64,000 nt of DNA from NCBI GenBank assembly GCA_016801845.1, contig CM028917.1, positions 8,076,501 through 8,140,500 of the forward strand, in the 5' to 3' direction. Made by a program: the position numbers and the translations under genes. Origin of the DNA: Polydactylus sextarius. Taxonomy: Eukaryota; Chordata; Actinopteri; Polynemidae. The notes below the pieces were generated by a model, which saw only the letters and a list, made by a program, of their open reading frames with translations, did not search any database and was not told the origin of the DNA. Of this stretch, positions 33,756 through 46,100 are shown piece by piece (position 1 is the first letter of the stretch; the number at the start of each line of letters is the position of its first letter).

Positions 33756-33858
33756 CCTGAAGGACGATAATGAAGTTAGGAAAGTCGTGGAAATAGCTCT
33801 CTCTCTGTATTTTCTCCCAAGGAATATTTCCTAATTCCCGACAGCAACTCTTTTTATA
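33756..33858 (-). promoter_or_regulatory. mgp: mgp noncoding first exon and TATA box
   Basis: TATAAAAAG at 33858-33850 lies about 30 nt before a segment ending CTTCAGG at 33756, followed by the donor GTGAGTAC. The matching acceptor CTCTCGTCCAG at 32396 opens the ATG exon (32395). This implies a 5' UTR intron of about 1.36 kb. The exact transcription start, near 33828, is inferred. Confidence 0.65.
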
Positions 33859-36800
33859 CTCACCTCTCTCCCCCCACCCACCCCTTCATTTTCAGCCCAC
33901 CGACTCCCTCCCCTAAGCCCTCACCCTCTCTCTCCTCCCTCCTCCGTCTATCAGCCCTCTTTTCCACCATTTAATCAGACCGTCAGTATTAGCTCACTCT
34001 CTCCCCATCTCCCACGCCTTCACCAAAAAAAAAAAAAAAAAAATGTAAGAAAAAAAACAGCTATGTAGGTGAAGGAGAGACAAGGATCATTGGAGAAAAA
34101 CAAGCAGGAGGTAAACAGAGACATAAAGAGGGAGGTGAGGGAGGTGAGGGAGGGCTGGCACAGGGACGTCTAACCTGCCTCATAGCAGGTACATGATAAT
34201 ATTTGCTACCATTTGCCATCATGATATAAAGAGAAAATCCAGCATACAGCCACATTTTGGCCTCTATATGTCTGAGAGAGAATAGAATCACACACGCTCC
34301 AGTAATTTAAACTCTTATTCATCTTTTAAAAACCATATACAATAATAAAATTGTAATTATAAGTGGAGGCTGTAGCTTAAACAGATGACAAATGATGTTA
34401 ACACACAGTCATATAAAAATGCCATCACTACAGAAGTTCTGATTGTTGACAAATCTTTGGTTAGATGTAAATGTTCAAAAGAATACTGAATTTTAATTCT
34501 GTTGTTTGCTAACAACTATGTTAAAGTGAGTTATTAACTAAAGAAGGATCATGTTGTGCTGTTATGAAGAGTACACTGTCCCGACCATTGCTCTAAATGT
34601 GCTAAATGTGTTACAATGCTACCGATGCATTGTACAGCAACAACAAAATGAAATCTTATTTTGTCTGCGTTTCTATTACTTTTTTTCTAATTGAAGTTAG
34701 GATGTTAACCAGCTAACCACAGCCTGTTCACTTTGTAACCGGAGTATCTGTAGGTCTCAGTTAGTAAACGGATGGTAACGCTAGCATATACAGTGATGTA
34801 GTAATAGAAAAAACATATAGCACCTTTAAAATGTCTACTTTTTTATAACAACCCACTTGTAGTTTATAATACATTGTACACGCACAGTAACATAATTCTA
34901 ATATTATGTATTGTTGTATAGGTTTTCAGACCATATAAACAAGTTTATGAAGAAAAATAATCAGCATGTTTAATTCCCAGTGAGCACTGGGACACTTTTG
35001 AAGAAATAAAGCACATATTGGAAACTCCCTCTAATACATTTTAATATATACAATATATTTTGATTCAGGGTGATGATTCACTTTGTTTCTTAAGAACATT
35101 CACAATACAAGATAAATGTGATTAATAGTACTGATAGGAACTTTACACTTGAGTTAAAGTGACTGAGTCGTGTCTCAGTTAGGTGATTATGTTCTCAATT
35201 ATGTGATATTGGTATAACTTGTAGATCCAGTGATTCGGTTTAAGTTCAGTGAACCACAGGGTAACATGTATTAAGAGCACATGAAACTTGAGAAGATTTA
35301 TGACAGCTCAAAAACAAATTTAAGTCTTCATCTGGCGAGCCTCCATTAAAATTGATGTAGTAGTCAAACAGAGCAACACCCGTCTGATGTATATCTGAGG
35401 CTTACGTAACGCCACATCACATTTGCCTCAGCCAGGACGCTCCATGAATAGCTGTCTGAGAGCAGACCCTCGCCAACAGTAAACAAACCTGAATAGCAGG
35501 ACATTCTATGCCAGGACTCAGCAGGAGTCAGACAGAAAGATAAACATCAAGACAGACATAAAGATGGAGATAAACTCTGTCAGCAGATAGGAGGTCGGCT
35601 GGAAGGACGGAGGTTAGGATTTGGCAGAAGATGGAGTTCCCCTGAACAGAGAGACAGAAAGCATATGTTGGTGCGGATGAGGATATCCAGTGATGGAATA
35701 TTAAATGTCTGATTTCTGCAGAATTTTATCAACACAAAAGTGGGAAAGAGTTCTTGAGCAGCTTTATTAGAGACAGACATAAGAGGAGAGGCAAAGCGAG
35801 GAGCGTGAGTGAGGGTGGAGAAGCTGATTGCATGGAAAGAAATTGTCAAATGTGTGAGTTTTTTCAGCCTCCTGCTCCCATGTTCCTATTCTCTTAGTTT
35901 GTATTCATGCCCTGTCTCTGCACATCTCTTCAGTCATATTCCTGCTGTTGCTCTCCTGTGTATCCCTCTGTCTCTACCTGCAGACAGTGTTCGGTCTGTA
36001 CTTTTTCTATTTCTCCCTCTATCATGTGCTTAATGTCCTGCGCTGACCAGTCACTTCCCCTGTTTTCCCACTCTGTGTTATGCAAAGATATAATCTAGCA
36101 CTTGAGAAATGTTATGAATGCACCTCAGAGAGTCAGGAGCATGTTTTTTTTTTTTTGTTTTTTTTGTAACAAGCGAAGCCAGGTAAATGATAAATGGAAA
36201 AAACAGAGGGAAGTGAAAAACAGGATGTGAGTCAGCCTGCGGGGCTATGGGTGTGTAATGCTTGTGACTGCACCTGTACGATACATCTGGCTCTGGTGAT
36301 TGTGATCTGGCTTGATTAGGGGATCGAGGCGATAAAGAGGCTGGTTTAAGACTTCAGGTAGGAGGCAGCATGATCTCGGTGATGGAAATTTACTGGATCA
36401 GATTCTGCTGAGACTGAACTCACAATAGCAAGAGACATGACTGTGGAACAAGCGCAGGATGTGGAGGAGGAACGGATGGAAAAAATTAGTAATTGGAGCA
36501 TGAAAATAGGAATAAAAAAGTTAATAAGGAAACAGAAAAGAAGAAAATGAAGCAATGAGTGTGGATTTCATAATGACCACTGATATACAAACTATCTAAA
36601 TAATGTCTGGGCTTATATTTCCCTCAGTGGTGGAGCAGGTGAACCTCAGGCTGTTCTGTGGCTCTGAGGACACAACAGTAATCCAACAACAACTCTGTGA
36701 CAAGCCCAGATATTTTTCCTACTATTTTTACGCAATTTATTTTCTGAATGGTCAGCGCTGTGATTCACGTTTAAATTCTATTTGAAAACAGCAGACACAT

Positions 36801-38702
36801 TAAGGAGTGAGTGACTCAGATAGAGTTGGTGAAAACATCATGCGATATAAGCTCATTTTCTTGGCTCCGTGGGATGGAGGGCGATCCGGCCAGACAGAGG
36901 CTGAAGGACAGACATTACTCAGGACTGTCCCCCTTCTTTGAGCCTCTGATGGTTTTGCCGCCCTGTGGCTGTGAATTTTGCCATATGAATGTCAGCAAAA
37001 CTTCATGTAGATTTATGGAGGTTGTATAAGGCCGGCATGGTAGAAGACACATGCACCTACTGGTCGTTTTTTGTCCTTGTTGCAATTAATTAATTCTGAC
37101 ATGTTTATCTATGACTTTTATTATGCAAATAAAACAACTATTTAATCATCTTTCCTCTTCAAGAATGGATTAAGATGTAATTTATTTGGCTTGTGGCTTC
37201 TCTATCTACCATCATTAGCAAAGTGGTGAACAACGACCATATACCACTTGTCTCATCAGGCCCGACCTCACCTCTCCTCCCTTTCTGCCAACCACAGACT
37301 GTTTGTTGCAGGAAATCAGGTCTGAATAGAACAAAAAAGTAATTCATGAAACATTGATCAAACTGCACGTGGCACTGAAGCCTCATGTCGAGGTGAGGAA
37401 ACCCAAAGGCAGAAACAAGACAGAAAAATAAGAAATAAGACAAATCAATGGCAAAAACTTGATGGACAAAAAGTATATTTTTTCAGGATCAAACTGACCT
37501 ATCAAACTTTGAGTTACAAGACAGCAGAGTAGTTAGTTTTGAGTTTTCCTTCAGAAAGTGTCTTGAGTTACAAGATAAGTTTATGATAAATATGAAGATA
37601 GAGCCAGCAGCTAGTTAGGGACTCTATGAAAACAATTTAAGGAATAAAATGCAAGACTTACATAACAAAACAAAACATGTTCTAATCTAATCTGCACAAA
37701 AACTCTAAACAATCTTTATTGGTTGCTGATTGTAAAATGTTATTCCATCTGTTTCTGCTCTACATCCAAGTAAAGCTAAGCTAACCAGCAGCTAGTCGTA
37801 GCTTTATACTGTAATGTACACAAAATCACAGCGATACATAAAATGTACAAAAACGTAAATTTATCAAGTCTCTTACTTGATGTTCAGATGCTTTCTACAC
37901 ACACACACATCAGTCTAAAATGTAACCATATTTTCTGTTTCCACTCTGATGATCAGTGAAGAGATATAGTTCCTGATGTTACATGATTGAGTATAAATAT
38001 ATTTGGAAACTAATTCCTGTGGTTCAGTCAATGTTTAGAAGTAGAGATCAAATCTGCACCCACCAATGACTCATTATATTTATAAACTATCATCATCCGG
38101 AGCTTACTTGTCTCCGAACTGTGTGGAGATTGTGTCTCCCTGTGTCGTTCCAAGAGAAATCCTTCTGTCATTAACTCCATCGTATTTGCAAAGATAAATC
38201 TTCAGACCGTCAAGCTGACTGATGATGGGGGATAAGACAGACAGATGCTTGAACACTGAACGCCTCGCAGTGCCTCATTTCTCTCACACTCCTGTCTCCT
38301 GCAGCTAAGCCTGTCATTACTTAGAGAACATATAAGTACATATAATTCCAATTAGGAAATAGTTTATTTCAATTCTACAGTAGAGCATCAGGTTGAATCT
38401 TGTATTATAATTTGGGGTGTAATCTTCAAGCGTGAGGGTGGTTTCTCAAGATTTCTCCACATTCTTGTGTAGCCCACACAGATAACACACAAAATAAACT
38501 TTCCTACAAAGTTTTCTCTTTGTGTATCTTGGAATGATTCTGCACCGACCGGAGTTTGGTTTGGTTTGTGTGGGAGAAAAGATGTTCTTGGCAATTGTTC
38601 TTTGGCATGTAAGCTGTTAAATTTTAAACACAGACTAAATTATTTAAGTATGTCTTCAGCGTTTTAATAATTAGGGTCAGTTCAGGAGACGTTGCTGCAT
38701 GC

Positions 38703-38703
38703 A

Positions 38704-38744
<41 letters not shown>

Positions 38745-38757
38745 GTGTGTGTGTATG
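38703..38757. repeat. (TG)n with TATG interruptions
   Basis: GT repeats interspersed with ATGTGT hexamers, about 55 bp. Confidence 0.9.
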
Positions 38758-40137
38758 TTTCTGTTTCTGCAAAGTATAAATCCACCTCTATTTCTCATAA
38801 GAGCACTATCCAACTTTTTCGTTTTATGTGCTGTTTACCTTGGTGCCCCACTGCTCTTCTGAGGTGCCAACTCTAACAAACTGAACTGCAGGGCATGTGC
38901 TTTGCACCCACCTACTCCTTTCAGGAATCTTACATACACTCACATAAATGCACTGCATCAGAAAACATTCAACACGACAGACAACATAAACAAGCTGAGT
39001 GCAATAATAGATACAATAATAGCACGAGCATGATGAACAAGGTACTGCTTTGTACAAAGTAGAGTAACTTCCTCACCAAAGTCCCAACAATGATTGTTAT
39101 GCATGACCACGAACACACTAAGTGCAACAATCTGCTTTTCTATAAATAACATTCAGTTATGCACCTTCTATTTTCTTCTTTCTGCCACTTCAGCAGTCTC
39201 TTTCCTCTTCTTCTTCTATTTTATTATCATCTTTCACAGTTTATCCTCCCATTCCTCCATTAAAAAAAAAAAAAAACTGTGCCATTCTCTGCTGTTGTTC
39301 TTCATCTTTTCCTCTTGGCCATGTATTCCTGCTAATTATCCAAAGCCAAAGTCTAAAGCCTTTGGACTCTACATTGGCTCTTTTCGGTATAAACTAAAGT
39401 TAAACTTTACAGCTGGATTTCATGCTGTCTGTGCACAACTGGCTACAGTATATAAACGGGTGCATATGACTGTAAAGTATTGAATGGTATATATTTGGCT
39501 TTATGTATGGTTACTCTGGAAGCCTTAGTTTGGAGGTATGGTCAGAGCAGCGTTTAAAATTGTGAAATTTCGTGGCGAATTCAGTTCATTCCAATGGAAA
39601 AGCCGTGATTAGTGGCTTCATTCACATGCGCAGTAAATCTGAATTAATTTATCGTGTCGAGCTCAACTTGGATGAACTTTGACTGGAAAATTTATGGCTT
39701 TGACCAGTGCCAAGCTGTGTGGACAATGACCTGTGAGGACGTGGAGAGCCGGAGAATGCAAAATAGAAGAAGCTATCATAGCTGATTAGCTCCATAAGAA
39801 GATTTGGGTACGGACAGTAAGGACCTGTTCAAACAGGGTCATGTTGCTGATTTGTCTGTGTTACTATTTTTTTTTACCAATTAATTTTCCTCTGTGTTAC
39901 TTGTAATATTTATGCACAAAATATGAGGTGTGTGTTTTCTGCTAAATGTTGGTTACTATGATAAATGGTGAAGAGTGATCACTGGATAAATCTAACAATA
40001 GTTCATAATATATTTAACTTTTAGTGCTCAAGCATTTGCTAATTAAGACATTTGGTAGATTTTAGCTTCAGTTTTGGGAATTTGTCACGCCATCCGTCTT
40101 CATATACAGTCTGTGTTCAGTTTGGATAAATAACAGC

Positions 40138-40165
40138 AAAAATTATGACTTGAGTCATAATTTTT
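40138..40165. repeat. Perfect 12-bp inverted repeat containing TGAGTCA
   Basis: AAAAATTATGAC, loop TTGA, GTCATAATTTTT. The centre contains TGAGTCA, the AP-1 consensus. It could be a chance hairpin or a small repeat relic. Confidence 0.85.
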
Positions 40166-42280
40166 ATGACAGTGAGTAAAGCTAGTCTGGCTGACTAATG
40201 TCTTAGCTGTTGTTTCATGCATGTTGTTTCACAGAGGTGTACAGAGAAATGGCAATGTGCCACTTGCTGCTTCGACATCCTCAATATGACCATACTGATG
40301 CCTGCTGCATGTCCTTAACCACATTATTGTCATTCATATTAAATGTTGTGTTTAGCCATCCTCCACTTCCCCAGTGTATCAATGTGACAATGATTTCCAT
40401 TTCGTTTTAAGTCTGTTGCCTTCTCTCTTTATCTGCCTTTTTCCTCTCACTCTTCCCTCCCTATCTCTTCTCTCTCCCTTTGTGGTTGTCAAACGTGGTC
40501 AGTGTAATCACATGTACGCAGCAGTGAACCAACACATCCTCTGTAACAGCCTGGTGACACGCAGGCAGGCCAGTGGCACAGAGTGACGGGTGAAGCCAAG
40601 GAGCTCGACGGTTGCACCCGACAACCCCTTCAGCTACTTTCAGACTCACATTCTCTCAGCTGTCATTTTATTTTAGGGCAACGCACTCTCTGAGAAAAAA
40701 GGTACAACCTCGTCGGAAGACATGTATCCCCGAATGACCAAGGCGGGACATGTAATAACAGCTGTATTTCTCTGAGTAACACATCCTCTGGCAGAAACAA
40801 AGAACACACATGCAAAGAGACTGTGAAGATCCCTACGGGGGTGCGTTCAAAACCATCATACCTTGACCAATCAAAATGTTACAGTGGCTTCCTGCAGTTG
40901 TGCATCTTAGGAAATAGTTTAACACTTTCCCTGATGAGAGCCAGAGCTTTCTTGTAAATGCTTTTAGATAACTCTGGAGACTCTGTTCAGCATTTTTTAT
41001 GTATTAACACTGAATAACATTTGGTGTTTTGTCCTTTGAAGCAGATTTCAGATGTTTGCTCGGACAGCTGCTTGCAAGTGCAGCTGAGACAGACACGGCA
41101 AACTGTCTGTCCCTGCTCGGTGCAACATGGCAGACAACCAAAGTGAACAACAAGCAGAAACTCAGACTTATATCAGTCAGTGATTGGGAATGTGTGGTGG
41201 GGGTTAGGGGTGGAGGGGGGGACACGGTGCTCATGTCACTATCGTCCCTCTTGTGGTCAATCATCTCATAAACAAGACATTTGCACAGTGGGATATAACA
41301 TGTCTCGAAGTGTACCAACATGACTAGTATGTTACAGCTGAATTCACTGCAACTAAAGCCCAAATAATATTGTGCAGAGGACTCGACGTCCTCACACTAA
41401 AAGTGCTACCCACAAAACCACTTACTTTATTCATAGCTGCCTCTGGTATGCATGAAGTGTGTGTGATGCTGAGCTGTGGTCATATATACAGCAGTGTGAA
41501 ACCATAGTGATCTGTCCTCTTTCACCCTCTCTGCCACTGCAGACTGTCTAAAAACTACTAGTGTTTAGATTCCAGCTGGTTGGTTGGTGGTTACAGACTC
41601 TGCTGAGTGAGACACATCTGCCCCCTACAGGTATAAAACAGGGACTACCTCATCATGCAGAATGAATGTTTACTGAAGCCTGAATTATGAATAAAATATA
41701 GACATTAAGAAAATTCAAGTCCATTAAAAAGTCCATATTGAATGAAGTTGAGCTGCACCCTCCTCTCCTCTTAAGATAAACACAATACTGGAGAGCTATT
41801 AAAATGTGCATGTATGTTTTGGTTCCCACAATTAAGCTATCTGAAAGCATCTCCTCTTCTGAGACCACTCCTCAATGTCTTCCCATGTCTCTGCACCTTT
41901 GTGCTATTAAGCTCTATGAGAGCCTGACTGTTGGTCTGTCTCTCTGGAGCTTTCCTGACCTCTCTCTGACTGCCTGAGAGCCTCCAGCTAGGACTAGTAA
42001 TGAGATATTAGCCCTGACAGTGGCAACTGGGGAGGGGTGGAAAGTGCTATTCCCTCATCTCTTCTCCTCTTTTCTCTCCTTCGTCTTAAAGTCCTGTCTA
42101 AAAGTTTACCTCCCATCATTCTTGCAGGAAGCTGTGGCATCTCATATTTACTCCCCCCTGTTCTTTCCTCATCTCTTTTGGTTCTTTGCTCTGTCTTTCT
42201 CTTTTTCTTTCTCAGCCTCTCCTTCCTTCCTCCGTGGTTTTCTATGGCACCTCTCTCTAACACCATCTTTCTCTGCTGTG

Positions 42281-42283
<3 letters not shown>

Positions 42284-42320
<37 letters not shown>
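42284..42320. repeat. (GT)n microsatellite
   Basis: About 18 uninterrupted GT units. It generates the Val-Cys repeated open frames seen in translation, which are not genes. Confidence 0.95.
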
Positions 42321-42323
<3 letters not shown>

Positions 42324-42709
42324 AAAGTGAAACTTCCACCTTGGCTCCACACATGCCTACAGATGGGATCTGGGTGCAGAGGAGGGTGTCTAAGTTCAGT
42401 GTGGTGCACAGAAAACAAAACATACTGTAGCAGAGCTCTGTCTGAGTCACTTAACATACTGCACAAATATGCAATTAAATGTCCCTGTGGGTACATTCAT
42501 CTTGCATTCTTGCAGTGGTTTTAATATCGATACGTAGAACGAGCTGATGAGCTGAAAATATTTTTGGCATTTTAGACTTTTTATTATCAGAATTTTGGAG
42601 CTATATTGTGGTGAATCAGCAGGAGAGGATCTGATAAAGCCTTTATTATAACCATGGGTCCAATATGTATGAGCAAGACTGGGAGAGAAGTGATGTATGT
42701 TTGTTGCTG

Positions 42710-43150
42710 CTTTGTGCACCTTGATGGTCCTTTTGCATCTCTTTGTAGATGTGATACCCTTTTTAATAGTCATTTTGCATTTATTTGTGGTTGTTTTTAT
42801 GTCTCTTTGTAATTGTTTTGCATCTTTGTATCTGTTTTTGTCTGTCTTTGTGTCTCTTTGTGGTTGTTTTGCATCTCTGTAGTTGTGTTTTGTGTTAAAG
42901 AGCTGTTTTTATGTGTATCTATGTAATTGTTTTATGTCTCTTTGTATTTGTTTTGCATCTTTGTAGCCGTTTATTGTTTATCTTTATTATATCATTTTTC
43001 ATATCGTCTCTGTAGTCACTTGTCGTCTCTTTGGTGTCATTTTGTAGGTTGTTTTGTGTCTTTGCAGCTTTGCAGTGATGTCATTCTTTTCCATTTCTTT
43101 GTGTTTGTTTTGCATCTTTTTGTAGTCCTTTGCTGTCATATCATTGACAT
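42710..43150 (+). repeat. Degenerate minisatellite, unit about 20-24 bp
   Basis: Repeated phrases on the theme TTTTGCATCTCTTTGTAGTTG (for example near 42737, 42773, 42817, 42868, 42951, 43108), with T-rich variants ATGTCTCTTTGTAATTG and TGTCTTTGTGTCTC. Units have drifted and lengths vary. The long Phe/Leu/Cys-rich open frames here are by-products. Confidence 0.75.
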
Positions 43151-46100
43151 TTTGCAGATGTAGCACAATGAATGATTAAAAATCTGTGGCTGAACTTAAG
43201 TATTTAGTTTACACTGGAGGCTCCTTGTTGAAGATAGAGTTAGAGTTGTTTTACAGAAAAAAAAAAAATCGCAAAAAATACACAAAACCCAATTAGTGCA
43301 CCTCTACTTTGAACTGACCTCTGTGACTTTGCCTTCCCTGTTCAGTAATCCAGCCATGAGTGTAAAATTTCCGATCATAGCCAGTATACCAGGCTTTTGA
43401 TGAGTTAGTGAGAATCCTTCTGGGACCACACTCCAAGTGTGCTTTCCGGGTTCACAGAGTTTGTTTTCTCACAGCTTGTTTTAAAATGCTTGGCGTGCTG
43501 TCGATTTTATTATCTCATAGCGGCTTACAATATATCGGATCTATAATGTGGATTCCTTGGCTTCCTGAGTTTAAATGACTGCCTAAAAGGAACAATTGCA
43601 ACATCACCAATGTTATAGACTCCGTTAAGTATTAATGAGTACATTACTACACTGTGGGCTGGAAATGGGATGGGAATTAGCTAGCCAAGGGCGAAAGCTG
43701 TCTTGTACACACACAGGACTGAATAATAAAGCTGAGCAGCTTGTGAATTTATGGGCTACATTTGATGATATAAACATGTAAACACGCGTTAATCTCATTC
43801 ACTGGCAGTAGGTTGAGTGATGAGGAGAAAACAGATGACATAAGCACTTAAATATGTGTTTTCACTGAAAATATCTCAAACACAATACCATTACCACACG
43901 CAGATGTTCCTGATAAAAGCTCTCAGGATGTGTGCTGCAGTAAAATAAGTAATTACTTAATTCGTGAATTTACTGCTCATGCTAAATATATAATGTGGAC
44001 AGTCCAGTAAAGAAACAGACCAGGAATATCAGCTCACTCATATACGGCTGTTGGAAATTCTAAAGCTTCTCATTAATAAACATTTCCTTTTTTAAAAAAA
44101 AAGAAAAAAAAAAAGAAAAAAACTCATTCCTTTTCATTGCAACCCAGTAATAACTGTAGCAATTATCAGGTCTGCAGGCAGGGGAGAAAACACAGGAAAC
44201 ATGAATGCACTTTAGCAGGAAAGCTTTGGTATCAGTCTGTATACGAGATGCAAAAGTAAAATGTGACACTAAAGAATGTAAAATTGCATCCTATCAACTC
44301 AAAAGACTAATTTCCCCTTAGCGGGACTGTGTTTTATTATGCTAGTGAGGGATGCCTCTGAGCACTTGCTACACTGAATAACCTTTTCCTTCTTTATTTC
44401 TCCTCCACTCAGCTCCATCTCTTTAATCTTTCATTGCTTTTTTCCTGCATTCAGATGCTCAAAATCTATTTTCTATCTGTTTAGCTCCTTTGCACCTCTC
44501 CCTCTCTCTGTGTTATTCATAGCAGTGTAGTGAACTCATTTGCAGGCAATGTTGCTCCTCTGCTTGAGATTTGTGTGATAGGTAGGCAGTGAGGAATCTA
44601 ATTACAGCAAAAGCATTCATACTCTCGACGTGTTGGGCATGCCAACGCACAGATACATGTATTAATCTCTGAACTTGTTACCTCTCTTCCTTCCTCACGA
44701 CGTGTGTTAGCTGATATGAAAACACATGTGCTGCATGTATCTGTACATACAGTGTATGATTACATGGGTATGGCCTGTTTGTTTCTGTGTTTCCTCAGCT
44801 TTATCTGTCTCTGTAAATTGCCATTAATGCAGTTTCCATTGCCTTCAAGGCCATGCAAGCGTCATCCACCTCCGCTGTCCTGTCCTGTGTCATGACAACG
44901 TCAAGCTCTCTGATTTGGTGATATCCAATTAGTCTCTCCTTCTAAGGGTGGAAAGCACTCCAATCTAATAAGTGTCCTCCATTAATACCAATGGAAGCCT
45001 TAAATCCCAGATTAGAGCTTGAGAAGCTCTTTCTTTCAACCTTGCCCATCCCCAACCAAATCTGCAGATACCTCACTTTTTACTGTTGTGCTGTGTCCTG
45101 TGTTATCTGGAGCTTTCTCTGTTGTTCTACACCCACTCAGAGCACTTGGCTCAACTTCCATCACTAAGTGGGCATCAAGTTAATTCTCAGCCCATGTGAT
45201 TAACTCTCTTCCTGCAGGATTCAGAACAAATTTTGGACCTTTTTTGAGCCCTTCCCACACCTCATTAGTGCGGTGCAGATGTACCTCAGCGTTACATATA
45301 AAAGAGTTTATATGTTTCTCACTGCAGCTGAGCTCCAGGCAGCTCTTCCCTCAGGGAGTAATCAAAACGTAAAAGTAATGAGCAAAGCAGATGTGAGATC
45401 CAGCAGTCGCTATGGGGTTAAAACAGAGAAAAAAAATACACAGGAGGACGGAAACATAACCAATGAAGCAGTGATGAGGATGACAGATGAAACAGAATTT
45501 GCTCATGAAATGCTTTTGATATTTGATACCTCATTAGAAATATATCCAGTCCATCACTGAAAATGATTTCAGATTCAGCTATAAGCAAATAAAAAAAGGT
45601 GATCCTCCCCTCTCAGTTCGCTGGTGCACATTAAGTTAAAGGATATGTTTCCTTTTACGGCCTAATTTGAATAAAAAGATAAAAAGCATGAAGACTGTGT
45701 GTGTAATTAGTTCCAAGTCCTCAAATCAAATCAAAAATCAGACATGTTATTCAACACAAAGTAAACGCACGTTTGCATCATACTTTTCATACAAACACAA
45801 TGTGACACAAAGTGTTTTACACAGTTAAAATCACCCTTCTCCTGCCCCAACCCATCTAAAGTGCAATAAACAGCTTTGTTATAAATAAAGGACTCAATAA
45901 AAACCAAGGAAATACAAGAACCGAGGGAGCAGCATCAGAAATCTTATAAATTTTGCAACAAGGAAACACCAGAGGCAGGATAAAAAATTTAGACTGATAA
46001 ATAAATGAGTGAAAAAAATGAATTAATGAATGAATCAAAGTGGAACAGAAGGATATACAAAATCTGAAAACAGACCTAAATGTTTCAATAAACAGACAAT

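Noticed and set aside
42020..43163. Phe/Leu/Ser-rich plus-strand open frames
   Set aside because: They arise from pyrimidine-rich DNA, a GT microsatellite and the minisatellite; no splice structure or similarity.
45273..45560. 95-aa open frame starting MQMYLSVTYK
   Set aside because: Single frame in AT-rich DNA without recognisable domain, splice partners or promoter context; probably chance.
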